Of a DNA stretch of 64,000 nt, positions 56,518-64,000 are shown in pieces (position 1 is the stretch's first letter; each line of letters begins with the position of its first letter). Source of the DNA: JAJVHZ01 sp041395385 (lineage in GTDB: Bacteria > Pseudomonadota > Gammaproteobacteria > JAJPIJ01); the NCBI GenBank assembly GCA_041395385.1, contig JAWLAN010000019.1:1-64000 (forward strand). Reading direction: 5' to 3'. Position numbers and translations under genes: made by a program. The notes under the pieces were generated by a model. It was not told the DNA's origin. It saw nothing but the letters and a program-made list of their open reading frames with translations, and ran no database searches.

Positions 56518-58047
56518 ATGAAAAAAAAATCCGGGGGGATGGCGATGCGCAACACATCGGCAGGGGACAGCACGCTGGAATCCAACCGCGGCGTCGACAG
56601 GGAGACGGGATTCGTCCGCGGCCTGGGACTGCTCGACGGCACCATGCTGGTGGCCGGCAACATGATCGGCTCCGGCATCTTCATCGTCTCCGCCGACATC
56701 GCCCGCCAGGTCGGATCTCCCGGCTGGCTGCTGATGATCTGGGTCATCACCGGGCTGTTCACGCTGGCGGCCGCGGTGAGCTACGGGGAGCTCGCCGCGA
56801 TGTACCCGCATGCCGGCGGCCAGTACATCTATCTGCGCGAGGCCTTCGGACCGATGTGGGCCTTCCTCTACGGCTGGGTGCTGTTCCTCATCGTGCAGAC
56901 CGGCACGATCGCGGCGGTGTCGATCGGCTTCGCGCGCTTTGCCGGCGTGCTCTGGCCGGCGATCTCGCCCACCAATCTGCTCTTCGACCTCGGCCTGCTG
57001 CCGGTGCCCGGCGTGGGCAACCTCTCGCTGTCGCTGTCCACGCAGCAGATGACCGGCATCCTCGCCACCGTGCTGCTCACCTGGCTGAACCTGCGCGGCC
57101 TGTACACCGGCAAGCTCATCCAGGACGTCTTCACGCTTACCAAGATCGGCGCGCTGCTGGCGCTGATCGGACTGGGGCTCGCGTACTTCGGCCGCGACCC
57201 GGCCGCGGCCATCCACGCCGGGGACTTCTGGACGCCGCGCGCCAACGGCGAGGCGATCCGCGCGCTCGCGTTCCTGCCCATCATCGGCACCGCGATGGTC
57301 GGGGCGCTGTTCGCCTCCGAGGCGTGGAACAACGTCGGCTTCGCGGGCGACGAGATGAAGAACCCCAAGCGCAACCTGCCGCTCAGCATGGCGCTCGGCG
57401 TGCTGCTGACCACGGGACTGTACCTGCTCGCCAACGTCGCCTACCTGTTCACGCTGCCGCTGGAGGCGATCCAGAACGCGCCGCAGGATCGCGTCGGCGT
57501 GGCCTCGGCGAAGGTGGTGCTCGGCCAGTACGCGGAGATCCTGATGGCCATCGGCATCATGGTCTCCACCTTCGGCTGCATGAACGGCATCATCCTGGCC
57601 GGCGCGCGCGTGTATTACTCGATCGCGAAGGACGGTCTGTTCTTCGAGCCGGTCGGCACGCTGAATCGCAAGCACGTGCCCGGCGTCGCGCTCGTGCTGC
57701 AGGGGCTGTGGATCGTCGTGCTCACCCTGCCGCGCACCTACGACGGCACGACCCAGGCCTACAGCAATCTCTACAGCAACCTGCTCGACTACATCGTCTT
57801 CGGCGTGATGGTGTTCTACATCCTCACCATGGCCGCGATCTTCGTCCTGCGCCGCAAGCGGCCCGAGGTCGAGCGCCCGGTGCTGGCCTGGGGATACCCG
57901 TGGCTCACCGCGCTCTACATCGTCTTCGCGATCGGCATCTGCCTCGCCCTGCTCTGGTCGGAGAAGACCCGCCTGAACGCCATCCTCGGCCTGCTGGTGA
58001 TCCTCGCCGGACTGCCGGTGTACTGGTGGTGGCGCAGGCGCAGGTAA
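56518..58047 (+). CDS. APC-family amino acid/polyamine permease
   Basis: The 509-residue protein has 12 predicted helices and the APC signature GLLDGTMLVAGNMIGSGIFI in the first helix. The next segments are SYGELAAMYPHAGGQYIYLR and GEEMKNPKRNLP-like GDEMKNPKRNLPLSMALG. It resembles LAT-like SteT transporters. Substrates are amino acids or polyamines. The start is uncertain: the ATG at 56518 precedes a run of nine A, whereas the ATG at 56545 sits 6 bases after GGGGGG and may be used. Confidence 0.9.
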   Translation: MKKKSGGMAMRNTSAGDSTLESNRGVDRETGFVRGLGLLDGTMLVAGNMIGSGIFIVSADIARQVGSPGWLLMIWVITGLFTLAAAVSYGELAAMYPHAGGQYIYLREAFGPMWAFLYGWVLFLIVQTGTIAAVSIGFARFAGVLWPAISPTNLLFDLGLLPVPGVGNLSLSLSTQQMTGILATVLLTWLNLRGLYTGKLIQDVFTLTKIGALLALIGLGLAYFGRDPAAAIHAGDFWTPRANGEAIRALAFLPIIGTAMVGALFASEAWNNVGFAGDEMKNPKRNLPLSMALGVLLTTGLYLLANVAYLFTLPLEAIQNAPQDRVGVASAKVVLGQYAEILMAIGIMVSTFGCMNGIILAGARVYYSIAKDGLFFEPVGTLNRKHVPGVALVLQGLWIVVLTLPRTYDGTTQAYSNLYSNLLDYIVFGVMVFYILTMAAIFVLRRKRPEVERPVLAWGYPWLTALYIVFAIGICLALLWSEKTRLNAILGLLVILAGLPVYWWWRRRR

Positions 58048-58251
58048 TTCCGGGCGGTGTGGCCACGCCGCCGGCGCCGGCCGCGGCCGGCGGGATGACC
58101 TGCGGGCCGGCAGGACGTCTCCTGCGGCGGGAGTCCGCAATGGAGCCTGGATGGCAGCCCGGGGTCGATCCCGGCCCGTTGGAGCCGCGCACTATCGGTA
58201 GCACCGCGGGCGATAGAGGGCGCTACGGGCAAGGCCCGGGCTGCGAGCGGA

Positions 58252-58527
58252 TCAGCGGCCGTTCTCGTACATCGAGGGAGTGATCCGGGCACGGGCGAGG
58301 TACTCGCGCAAGTGCCGGACTTCCTGCCGGTCGAGCACGTTGCTGTGATGCGGATGGTGCAGTATGCCCTCGGCGCCGTTGAGCTGTACTCGCACCCGGG
58401 CGCCGGAAAGCGGCTCGATGGTCGCCCCCAGGTGACTCAGCAGGGACTCGATCTCCCGCCAGTGGATGTTGCCGCTGATTGGGTCGTGGAAGATGGCGCG
58501 AATCAGCTTTTCGTGCTTGTGGCTCAT
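58252..58527 (-). CDS. HicA-like small protein without a visible HicB partner
   Basis: The 91-residue protein starts SHKHEKLIRAIFHDPISGNI and continues HWREIESLLSHLGATIEPLS, GARVRVQLNGAEGILHHPHH. This resembles a HicA-like double-stranded-RNA-binding fold, with the functional His in the HPHH end region. True HicA toxins are about 60 residues and are encoded next to HicB antitoxins. No HicB gene lies on either side. It is more likely a stand-alone relative than a toxin pair. Confidence 0.65.
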   Translation of the reverse strand: MSHKHEKLIRAIFHDPISGNIHWREIESLLSHLGATIEPLSGARVRVQLNGAEGILHHPHHSNVLDRQEVRHLREYLARARITPSMYENGR

Positions 58528-58798
58528 CGGTGGCGCTCGCTTCCGGGGATCTGCCCGTACTCAGGATACCTCACTTGCCGCGTTGGCTGCCTGCGGGCTC
58601 GGTTGTCCGGTTGCCGCTCTGCCCGGCCGGACCCGGTTCGAATCGAGTCCCTCGCGGATAGCAGCCCTGCCGCCTACACTTGAAGTCGTACGGCTATGCG
58701 TTTCGGCCGTTATATGCGGCGCGCCTCAACAGTCCGACTCGAGCGTGCCGTGAACCCGATGAGAAGAAACGCGGCACGCACTTCGCGAGGAGAAAGCG

Positions 58799-59089
58799 AT
58801 GGCAACGTTCATCAGCCTTGTAAACTTCACCGATCAGGGAATCCGGAACGTCAAGGACTCGCCGGACCGCCTTCTCGCATTCCGGGCGTTGGCCGAGAAG
58901 CTGGGCGTATCGGTCAAGGGCGCCTACTACACGGTGGGGCACTACGACATGGTCATCATCGTGGAGGGCAGCGACGAGGCCGCCACCACGACACTGCTGG
59001 CTGCGGGCTCGCTGGGCAATGTTCGGTCGCAAACGCTGCGCGCCTTCTCCGAGGATCAGATGAAGCAGATCATCAGCAGGATGCCGTGA
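58799..59089 (+). CDS. GYD-domain protein
   Basis: The 96-residue protein includes FISLVNFTDQGIRNVKDSPD, GVSVKGAYYTVGHYDMVIIV and SLGNVRSQTLRAFSEDQMKQ. The GHYDMV stretch corresponds to the GYD motif of this small alpha/beta-barrel family of unknown function. GAGGAGAAAGCG precedes the ATG. It is followed by the short truncated gene and the isochorismatase-like gene. Confidence 0.88.
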   Translation: MATFISLVNFTDQGIRNVKDSPDRLLAFRALAEKLGVSVKGAYYTVGHYDMVIIVEGSDEAATTTLLAAGSLGNVRSQTLRAFSEDQMKQIISRMP

Positions 59090-59134
59090 TGCATGTCAGG
59101 CCAGGACGGCCGGGTGGAGTGGTGAATCAACCGC

Positions 59135-59410
59135 ATGGCGAGAAAAACCGTCGCCGCGCTCGCAGTACTCATGCTTGCGCTGGCCGCGTGGGGCGTGTTC
59201 TTCGAAAACAACGCCATCTCGATAGTGATCAATGGCAACGAGGTCACCGGTCCGCTGAAGGGCGCTATCGGGCTCGCCACCGCCGCGAGAGGAGTCAGCC
59301 ATGAGCGCACCATTCAGATACAACCGCCTGAACAAGGACGCCGCCGCGCTGCTCCTGGTGGACCACCAGGCGGGACTGATCTCGCTGGTACAGGACTTCG
59401 GGCCGAATGA
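59135..59410 (+). pseudogene. Probably truncated membrane-anchored small protein
   Basis: The first about 50 residues look like a real protein: an N-terminal helix (TVAALAVLMLALAAWGVFF) and ENNAISIVINGNEVTGPLKG. The rest of the frame overlaps the isochorismatase-like gene and is shadow translation. In related small proteins the GPLKG stretch is followed by hydrophobic segments, as I recall. Here that part is missing, so the gene seems truncated at about 59290, possibly by deletion. Confidence 0.5.
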
Positions 59411-59933
59411 ATTCAAGAACAGCGTGCTGGCCATTGCCGCCTGCGGCAAGTACTTCAACCTGCCGACCATACTCACGACCAGCTTCGAGAACGGGCCGAA
59501 CGGGCCGCTCGTGCCCGAGCTGCGGGAGATGTTCCCGAACGCCCCGTACATCGCCCGGCCCGGCAACACCAACGCGTGGGACAACGAGGACTTCGTCCGG
59601 GCGGTGAAGGAGACCGGGCGCAAGCAGTTGATCATCGCCGGCGTGGTGACCGAGGTATGCGTGGCGTTTCCGGCTCTTTCGGCCCTGGAGGAGGGTTATG
59701 AGGTGTTCGTGGTCACCGACGCCTCCGGCACTTTCAACGAGGTCACCCGTCACACCGCCTGGCTGCGGATGCAGGCCGCCGGCGTGCAGTTGATCAACTG
59801 GTTCGGCATGGCCTGCGAGCTGCACCGCGACTGGCGCAACAACATCGAAGGTCTCGGGGCGCTGTTTTCCAACCACATTCCGAACTACCGGAACCTGATG
59901 ACCAGCTACTTCACTCTCGCCGGCAGGAAGTAA
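59301..59933 (+). CDS. Isochorismatase-like cysteine hydrolase (YcaC type)
   Basis: The 210-residue protein has the fold and active-site marks of the isochorismatase-like hydrolases: Asp21 in AALLLVDHQAGL and Cys120 in IIAGVVTEVCVAFPALSALE. The layout is closest to the YcaC group, whose natural substrates are unknown. GAGAGGAGTCAGCC precedes the ATG. Good conservation and normal length support a working enzyme. Confidence 0.9.
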   Translation: MSAPFRYNRLNKDAAALLLVDHQAGLISLVQDFGPNEFKNSVLAIAACGKYFNLPTILTTSFENGPNGPLVPELREMFPNAPYIARPGNTNAWDNEDFVRAVKETGRKQLIIAGVVTEVCVAFPALSALEEGYEVFVVTDASGTFNEVTRHTAWLRMQAAGVQLINWFGMACELHRDWRNNIEGLGALFSNHIPNYRNLMTSYFTLAGRK

Positions 59934-60169
59934 CGACGCGCAGAAGGAGCGGTGCAGCCGACCGTCGCGCCTCCGGTTCCTCAGGAGGCGGGTCGCGACA
60001 GGCCCGTTCAGCGCTCACCCGGCTCAAGTCCTCGGGGTGAAGGACTGGCGAGCGTCCGGGGGCGGCGTCATACCCGTCAATCGCGCGCGCCCGGGCGGAA
60101 CCGCACTCTGACGTCGCTGCTCCCTGCACTCGCCTCCCCACAACGCGAGCGGAAGGCGGGGACGACAAC

Positions 60170-60985
60170 TCAGTGCTGATTGACGAGCACCAGCTGCGCC
60201 GGCATGGGCGCAGGGAAGCCGCTTTTTGCGAGAGCCTCCCTGATCACGCGATTGCCGTCGAAATAGACCTGCCAGTAGTGGTCGTTGTGGCAGTAGGGCC
60301 GCACGGCCAGCACCGGTCCGACCAGATTGAATTCGAGGATCTCCACCTCGACCGGCGGCGAGGGAACGACGTTCGGAACGGCGGCGATCTCCTCGCGCAG
60401 CAACTTCATGGCGAAGACATGATCGGCGTTGCCGGCCAACTGGCATAGGAGGTCGACGCGCCGATAGGGATTGGCGCTGAAATTCTGGATGGTTTCCGCG
60501 AAGATCTTGCCGTTGCCGACGATGGTCAGGACGTTGTCGGGAGTGTTGATCGAGGTGGAGAACAGGCCGATTTCCTTCACCGTGCCGGTGATGCCGGCGG
60601 CGTTGACGAAGTCTCCGACCTTGAACGGACGCAGCACGACCAGGAAGACACCCGCGGCGAGGTTCGACAACATGCCGCTCCAGGCCACGCCGATCGCCAC
60701 GCCCGCGCCGGCGACCAGTGCGGCGAAGGTCGTCGTCTGCACGCCGAAATAGCCCAGGATCGCGACGACGAGAACGATGTTCAGCACAACCGTCAGGAAG
60801 TTGCCGATGTAGCGCATCAGCGTGGGGTCGACCTTCGCTCGCTCCAGCGTTCCCTGCAGCAGACGCCCCACCAATCCGATCAACCACCGGCCGACCACCC
60901 AGAAGACGATCGCGGCAACGATCTTCAGGCCCACGTCGGTCGCATAGGTCACTGCGAGTTCCTGATACTTGCTCAAGTTGTCCAT
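60170..60985 (-). CDS. Small-conductance mechanosensitive channel (MscS family)
   Basis: The 271-residue protein has three N-terminal helices and the MscS core. The pore helix is glycine/alanine-rich (FAALVAGAGVAIGVAWSGML), followed by LAAGVFLVVLRPFKVGDFVN and GTVKEIGLFSTSINTPDNVL. Length is typical of MscS itself (286 in E. coli). It opens under membrane tension to release solutes in osmotic downshift. The ATG at 60985 follows GGAGAAATGCC. Confidence 0.94.
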   Translation of the reverse strand: MDNLSKYQELAVTYATDVGLKIVAAIVFWVVGRWLIGLVGRLLQGTLERAKVDPTLMRYIGNFLTVVLNIVLVVAILGYFGVQTTTFAALVAGAGVAIGVAWSGMLSNLAAGVFLVVLRPFKVGDFVNAAGITGTVKEIGLFSTSINTPDNVLTIVGNGKIFAETIQNFSANPYRRVDLLCQLAGNADHVFAMKLLREEIAAVPNVVPSPPVEVEILEFNLVGPVLAVRPYCHNDHYWQVYFDGNRVIREALAKSGFPAPMPAQLVLVNQH

Positions 60986-61378
60986 GGCATTTCTCCGGTG
61001 TACGCATCTCATGGAACCTCAAGGCCATTCTCACTGAGCGTTTCACCAACTGTCAAAAAATGGCCGGTCTGCCAGGTGGTACCGGTGCTGGCGCAGCCGC
61101 AGCGGACCTGGGACCTCACATGAGCTGTCGTGGTTGCCGGATCGTTCGCGTCGAGCGCGCCGGTCATCGGGCAGATGCCGGGAGCGCGCGAACTGTACGT
61201 TCGTTCCCGGGTCCGGTTGCCACCTCGGAACTTGTCATGCTTTCAGGGGGACTGATTCCGGAGGCCTGCCGCCCCAATGTGCCATGCGGCGCTCTCGGCG
61301 CAGCGCCCCGGGATACCCGGATGACAGCGGCCTGAAGGAGGCGTAACGTTATCTTCCATCTCCTGGTCGAGGTAAATC
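60986..61378. other. Divergent intergenic region
   Basis: The 393 bases between the MscS-like and HPF-domain genes contain no gene I can support. Promoters for both should be here. A GAGGTAAATC site precedes the HPF-like start. Confidence 0.35.
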
Positions 61379-62221
61379 ATGCAGAAGAGAAAGAAGCATT
61401 TTCCGGCGTCGCGGTCGCGCGCCAACAAGGCTCGGCTCGGCGCCACGGGCGTGGCCGACACGCCGCTGGCAGTCCGCGCGACCGGGATCTGGATCTCGGA
61501 GGACTTCGATCGGCAAATCCGCAAGCGCCTCACGGCCAGTCTCGGAAAGTTCGCGGATTGCATCGAGAGGCTGACCGTCCGGTTCGAGGACATCAACGGA
61601 CCGCGAGGGGGTGTCGATATCGCGTGCCGCGCGAAGGCGGTTCTGAGCAGCCTTCCCAGCGTGGTTGTCAGTGCGCGCGCGAAGACCGAGCGCGTGGCAT
61701 TCGGCAAGGTGGCCGAAGCGATGGGGCGGGCCGTGCGCAAGTCACTCGACCGCGCGCCCAAGGCGGGGCAGAGACGCGCCCCGGATGCCTCCGTCGAGCC
61801 CGCGTCCCGCTCCGGGAGTCCCGTCTCTGCGCGGAATGACGCCGCCGACCCCGGCAGCTACATCGGCCGGCGCGTGGGCCGGGGTGCGGCGAATCTCGAG
61901 GCGGCACTGGAGCGACCCGAGAAGCGGCGCCGAGACGTGCCCGTCGACACGTCGGCGCCGGGCGTCAGCGCGACGGACCGCAAGGCGGGGGGCGAGTCAA
62001 CGGCGCGGCGAAATACCAAGGCACGAGTGCCGCGCGCTACCGCGACGCTGGAGGACAGCCGGAAGGGGCGACCGTCCCGGAAGTCCACGCGCAAGAGCGC
62101 CAACCGGGCGAAGAGTGCGACCAACATCCAGAAACGAGTGGCAGCCAAGTTGATGTCATCCAGGACCCGGGCGCGTCAGGCGCAGGCGAAGGCAGTGGGC
62201 GCCACGAGAAAGACGCGCTGA
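61379..62221 (+). CDS. HPF/RaiA-domain protein with long basic tail
   Basis: The 280-residue protein has an N-terminal HPF/RaiA-like ribosome-binding domain (about 28-125; ISEDFDRQIRKRLTASLGKF, ERLTVRFEDINGPRGGVDIA). A tail of about 155 residues follows, rich in Arg, Lys, Ser, Thr and Ala (TARRNTKARVPRATATLEDS, SRKSTRKSANRAKSATNIQK). Long HPF proteins normally carry a folded dimerisation domain instead. The tail is histone H1-like and predicted to be disordered, and may bind rRNA or DNA. GAGGTAAATC precedes the ATG. Confidence 0.8.
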   Translation: MQKRKKHFPASRSRANKARLGATGVADTPLAVRATGIWISEDFDRQIRKRLTASLGKFADCIERLTVRFEDINGPRGGVDIACRAKAVLSSLPSVVVSARAKTERVAFGKVAEAMGRAVRKSLDRAPKAGQRRAPDASVEPASRSGSPVSARNDAADPGSYIGRRVGRGAANLEAALERPEKRRRDVPVDTSAPGVSATDRKAGGESTARRNTKARVPRATATLEDSRKGRPSRKSTRKSANRAKSATNIQKRVAAKLMSSRTRARQAQAKAVGATRKTR

Positions 62222-62388
62222 CGATCGACGCCTGCCTGCCTGCCCTTCAACGGGCCGTTTCCGCGTCTCCGGGCGGCACGGCAGCTCGCGGCCGGACACC
62301 GTCCGCGCCCGTGGGCCGGCGGCGCACGAGCCGAGACCGGTTGCATGTCGCGCATGCGGCAGAGCGGGGCGGTGAAGCGGGAACCGCC

Positions 62389-63813
62389 TCATTGCATGCA
62401 GCAGCCCTCATCGCCCTGCGACCAGGCCCAGTCCACCACCGCGTCGAGAAACGGCTGCGCCCGGATCGCGTTCTTGTGGTTGACGATGCAGACCACTATC
62501 AGCCAGCGGCCGCGGGAGTCCTGCAGGTAGCCGGCGACGGCCCGCACCCCCTCGAGATAGCCGCTCTTCATGTGCGCCTTGCCGGCTGCGTCCGAGCCTT
62601 TCAATCGGCGGCGCAGCGTCCCGTCCACCGCCGGGATCGGCAGGGACGCGAGATACTCCGGCATCAACGGACTGTTCCAGCCGCGTTCCAGGACGCGGGC
62701 GAGGTTGCGTGCGCTGATGCGCTCCTCGCGCGAGAGTCCGGAGCCGTTCTCCAGCACGAGCTCCGGGACGTCCAGGCCCGCCTGCTGCAGCCAGCCGCGC
62801 ACCGCGAAGTCTGCGCTCGCGGTCGTGGCGGGCGATGCGCCCGCGCTCAGACCCAGGGTCAGGTAGAGCTGCCGCGCCATGACGTTGTTGCTCCACTTGT
62901 TGATGTCGCGGATGACCTCGGAGACCGGCGGCGACTGCCAGGTGCTCATCAGGCGCGCGGAGTCGGGCAGCGCGCCGTCGCGCACCTTGCCCGCGAATCC
63001 CCCGCCCAGCTCGCCCCACGTCTGCTCGAATACCGCCTGCAGGTATTCGTTGGGTGTGAGCAGGCTGAAGTTCTTGCTCTTCTCGCCGCAGCCCCTGGGG
63101 AACTTGCCCTGGAAGACGAGCTCAGCCGTCTCCGCGTCCGCCTGCGGGTTCTCCGGCCAGTACTGGCACGACCCCTTGCCCAGGGAGAGCTGGTTGACGA
63201 TGCGGATCTGGGGGAGATCCGGCATCGCGGTGATCGTGACCTTGCCGCTCGGCTCATCGGGCAGGAACTGCAGCCGCACGGACTTGAAGTTCAGCAGCAA
63301 CGCATCCGGCGGCACGTTGTACGGGCGCGTGGGCCGGTTGTCGAAGCGTCCCGGATCGGTGTCGTCCAGCGCGAAGAGGCTGCGATCGACGACGAGATCG
63401 CCGCGTATGTCGCGAAGACCGCGGCCGCGGAGATCCTTCAGCAGCAGCCAGAAGTTCTCGATCGTGAGCTTCGGATCGCCGCCGCCCTTGATGACCAGAT
63501 CGCCGTCCAGCACGCCCTCGCGCAGCGGTCCGTTCGCATAGACCTCCGTCTGCCAGGTGTAGGCGGGGCCGAGCAGCTCGAGCGCCGCGAGCGTCGTGAC
63601 GAGCTTCATGGTCGAGGCGGGGTTCATCGCGAGGTCCGCGTTCTCCGACAGGAGGGGCCGGGTCGCGCCAATCTCCTGGACGTAGAGCCCGACGGCCTCG
63701 GGTGGCACCTGGCTCGCCGCGAGCTTCGTGCTCAGGGCAGGCGGCCACGGCTGGGCGTGGGCGGCGGGGACCGCGATCAACCAGCCCAGCACGAGGAAAA
63801 CGTTTCTCTGCAT
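62389..63813 (-). CDS. dacB: D-alanyl-D-alanine carboxypeptidase/endopeptidase (PBP4, DacB type)
   Basis: The 474-residue protein has a signal peptide (RNVFLVLGWLIAVPAAHAQ) and the three motifs of penicillin-binding proteins: S-x-x-K in NPASTMKLVT, S-x-N in KWSNNVMARQ and K-S/T-G in HMKSGYLEG. PBP4-type enzymes trim and cut peptidoglycan cross-links in the periplasm. The ATG at 63813 follows GGAGGAGCGA. An upstream ATG (63831) is possible. The C-terminus ends in CCMQ. Confidence 0.94.
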   Translation of the reverse strand: MQRNVFLVLGWLIAVPAAHAQPWPPALSTKLAASQVPPEAVGLYVQEIGATRPLLSENADLAMNPASTMKLVTTLAALELLGPAYTWQTEVYANGPLREGVLDGDLVIKGGGDPKLTIENFWLLLKDLRGRGLRDIRGDLVVDRSLFALDDTDPGRFDNRPTRPYNVPPDALLLNFKSVRLQFLPDEPSGKVTITAMPDLPQIRIVNQLSLGKGSCQYWPENPQADAETAELVFQGKFPRGCGEKSKNFSLLTPNEYLQAVFEQTWGELGGGFAGKVRDGALPDSARLMSTWQSPPVSEVIRDINKWSNNVMARQLYLTLGLSAGASPATTASADFAVRGWLQQAGLDVPELVLENGSGLSREERISARNLARVLERGWNSPLMPEYLASLPIPAVDGTLRRRLKGSDAAGKAHMKSGYLEGVRAVAGYLQDSRGRWLIVVCIVNHKNAIRAQPFLDAVVDWAWSQGDEGCCMQ

Positions 63814-64000
63814 TCGCTCCTCCAGCTGCATGACCGGCGCGGGGTGGATCGGCATGGGCCGCATCTGACCAAGGAGGGCCGATGCGACCCGCACGGCACC
63901 CGTGCCGTAGACTCTCAGGCACCAATATTGGAGTCTCCAGGGGCTGGATGGCAACGCATCCGGCTCAGGTTTCCGCCGGCGCGGAGCGTGGGGATCTGCA
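63814..64000. other. Upstream region of dacB at the window edge
   Basis: No gene is recognisable. A short palindrome, CCAATATTGG (63922-63931), lies about 110 bases upstream of dacB, in an AT-richer patch that may hold its promoter. Confidence 0.35.

Noticed and set aside
58630..58670. tRNA-like GGTTCGAATC
   Set aside because: There is no acceptor stem, D-arm or anticodon arm around it.

Overview
The window is a GC-rich (roughly two-thirds G+C), gene-dense piece of a bacterial chromosome. Several features suggest a gammaproteobacterium, perhaps a salt-adapted member of the Chromatiales/Ectothiorhodospiraceae area: a napEFDABC operon, CsrA-type regulators, sigma-54 enhancer-binding proteins, a phasin, DUF1840 and DUF3775 proteins, a NavAb-like sodium channel and a TMADH-family flavoprotein. 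The taxonomy is an inference from gene content. I saw no rRNA, tRNA, CRISPR array, prophage or insertion sequence.

Layout. 0.5-3.1 kb: an MBOAT/SGNH acyl-transfer pair. 3.2-11.2 kb: a regulatory block with a protein carrying two CsrA-like domains, an EAL-HDOD protein, a cold-shock protein, an RRM protein, and two neighbouring genes (REC-GGDEF-EAL and OpgC-like) broken by at least seven frame changes. 11.5-12.7 kb: a FimT/GspH pseudopilin with a very large Asn-Gly / Thr-Thr-Gly-Gly repeat insertion. 12.8-17.4 kb: napEFDABC for periplasmic nitrate reduction, with a good FNR/Dnr-type promoter, followed by a formate/nitrite-type channel gene. 19.6-26.8 kb: a sigma-54 activator, a PAS protein and a TMADH-like flavoprotein with a -24/-12 promoter, divergent from an ammonium transporter and a small membrane protein. 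26.8-31.1 kb: a methyltransferase and a ferritin-like diiron protein behind a second -24/-12 promoter, with their own GAF-PAS sigma-54 activator and a 141-bp inverted-repeat element between them. 31.4-39.9 kb: cupin, FMN glutamate-synthase-like protein, Na+/Ca2+ exchanger plus voltage-gated Na+ channel, pirin plus nitroreductase with a divergent LysR regulator, YgiW-like and PstS-like proteins. 40.0-40.3 kb: two tandem pqqA genes encoding identical PQQ precursor peptides, behind a third -24/-12-like promoter. 41.7-49.0 kb: a polyamine-type ABC transporter operon continuing into a glycosyltransferase, a small cupin, gene remnants and a PuuB-like oxidase. 49-64 kb: mixed metabolic and stress genes (phasin, hemerythrin, dodecin, O-methyltransferase, IorAB-type molybdenum hydroxylase, DoxX, APC permease, HicA-like protein, GYD protein, isochorismatase-like hydrolase, MscS, an HPF-domain protein with a basic tail, DacB).

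How the genes fit together. The strongest theme is nitrogen-compound handling: nitrate respiration, a sigma-54-controlled amine-dehydrogenase-like enzyme beside an ammonium channel, and a polyamine uptake/oxidation operon. A second theme is sigma-54 control: two activators and three candidate -24/-12 promoters, one in front of the twin pqqA genes. The features most worth following up are the tandem CsrA protein, the twin pqqA, the repeat-bearing pseudopilin and the diiron/methyltransferase sigma-54 module.
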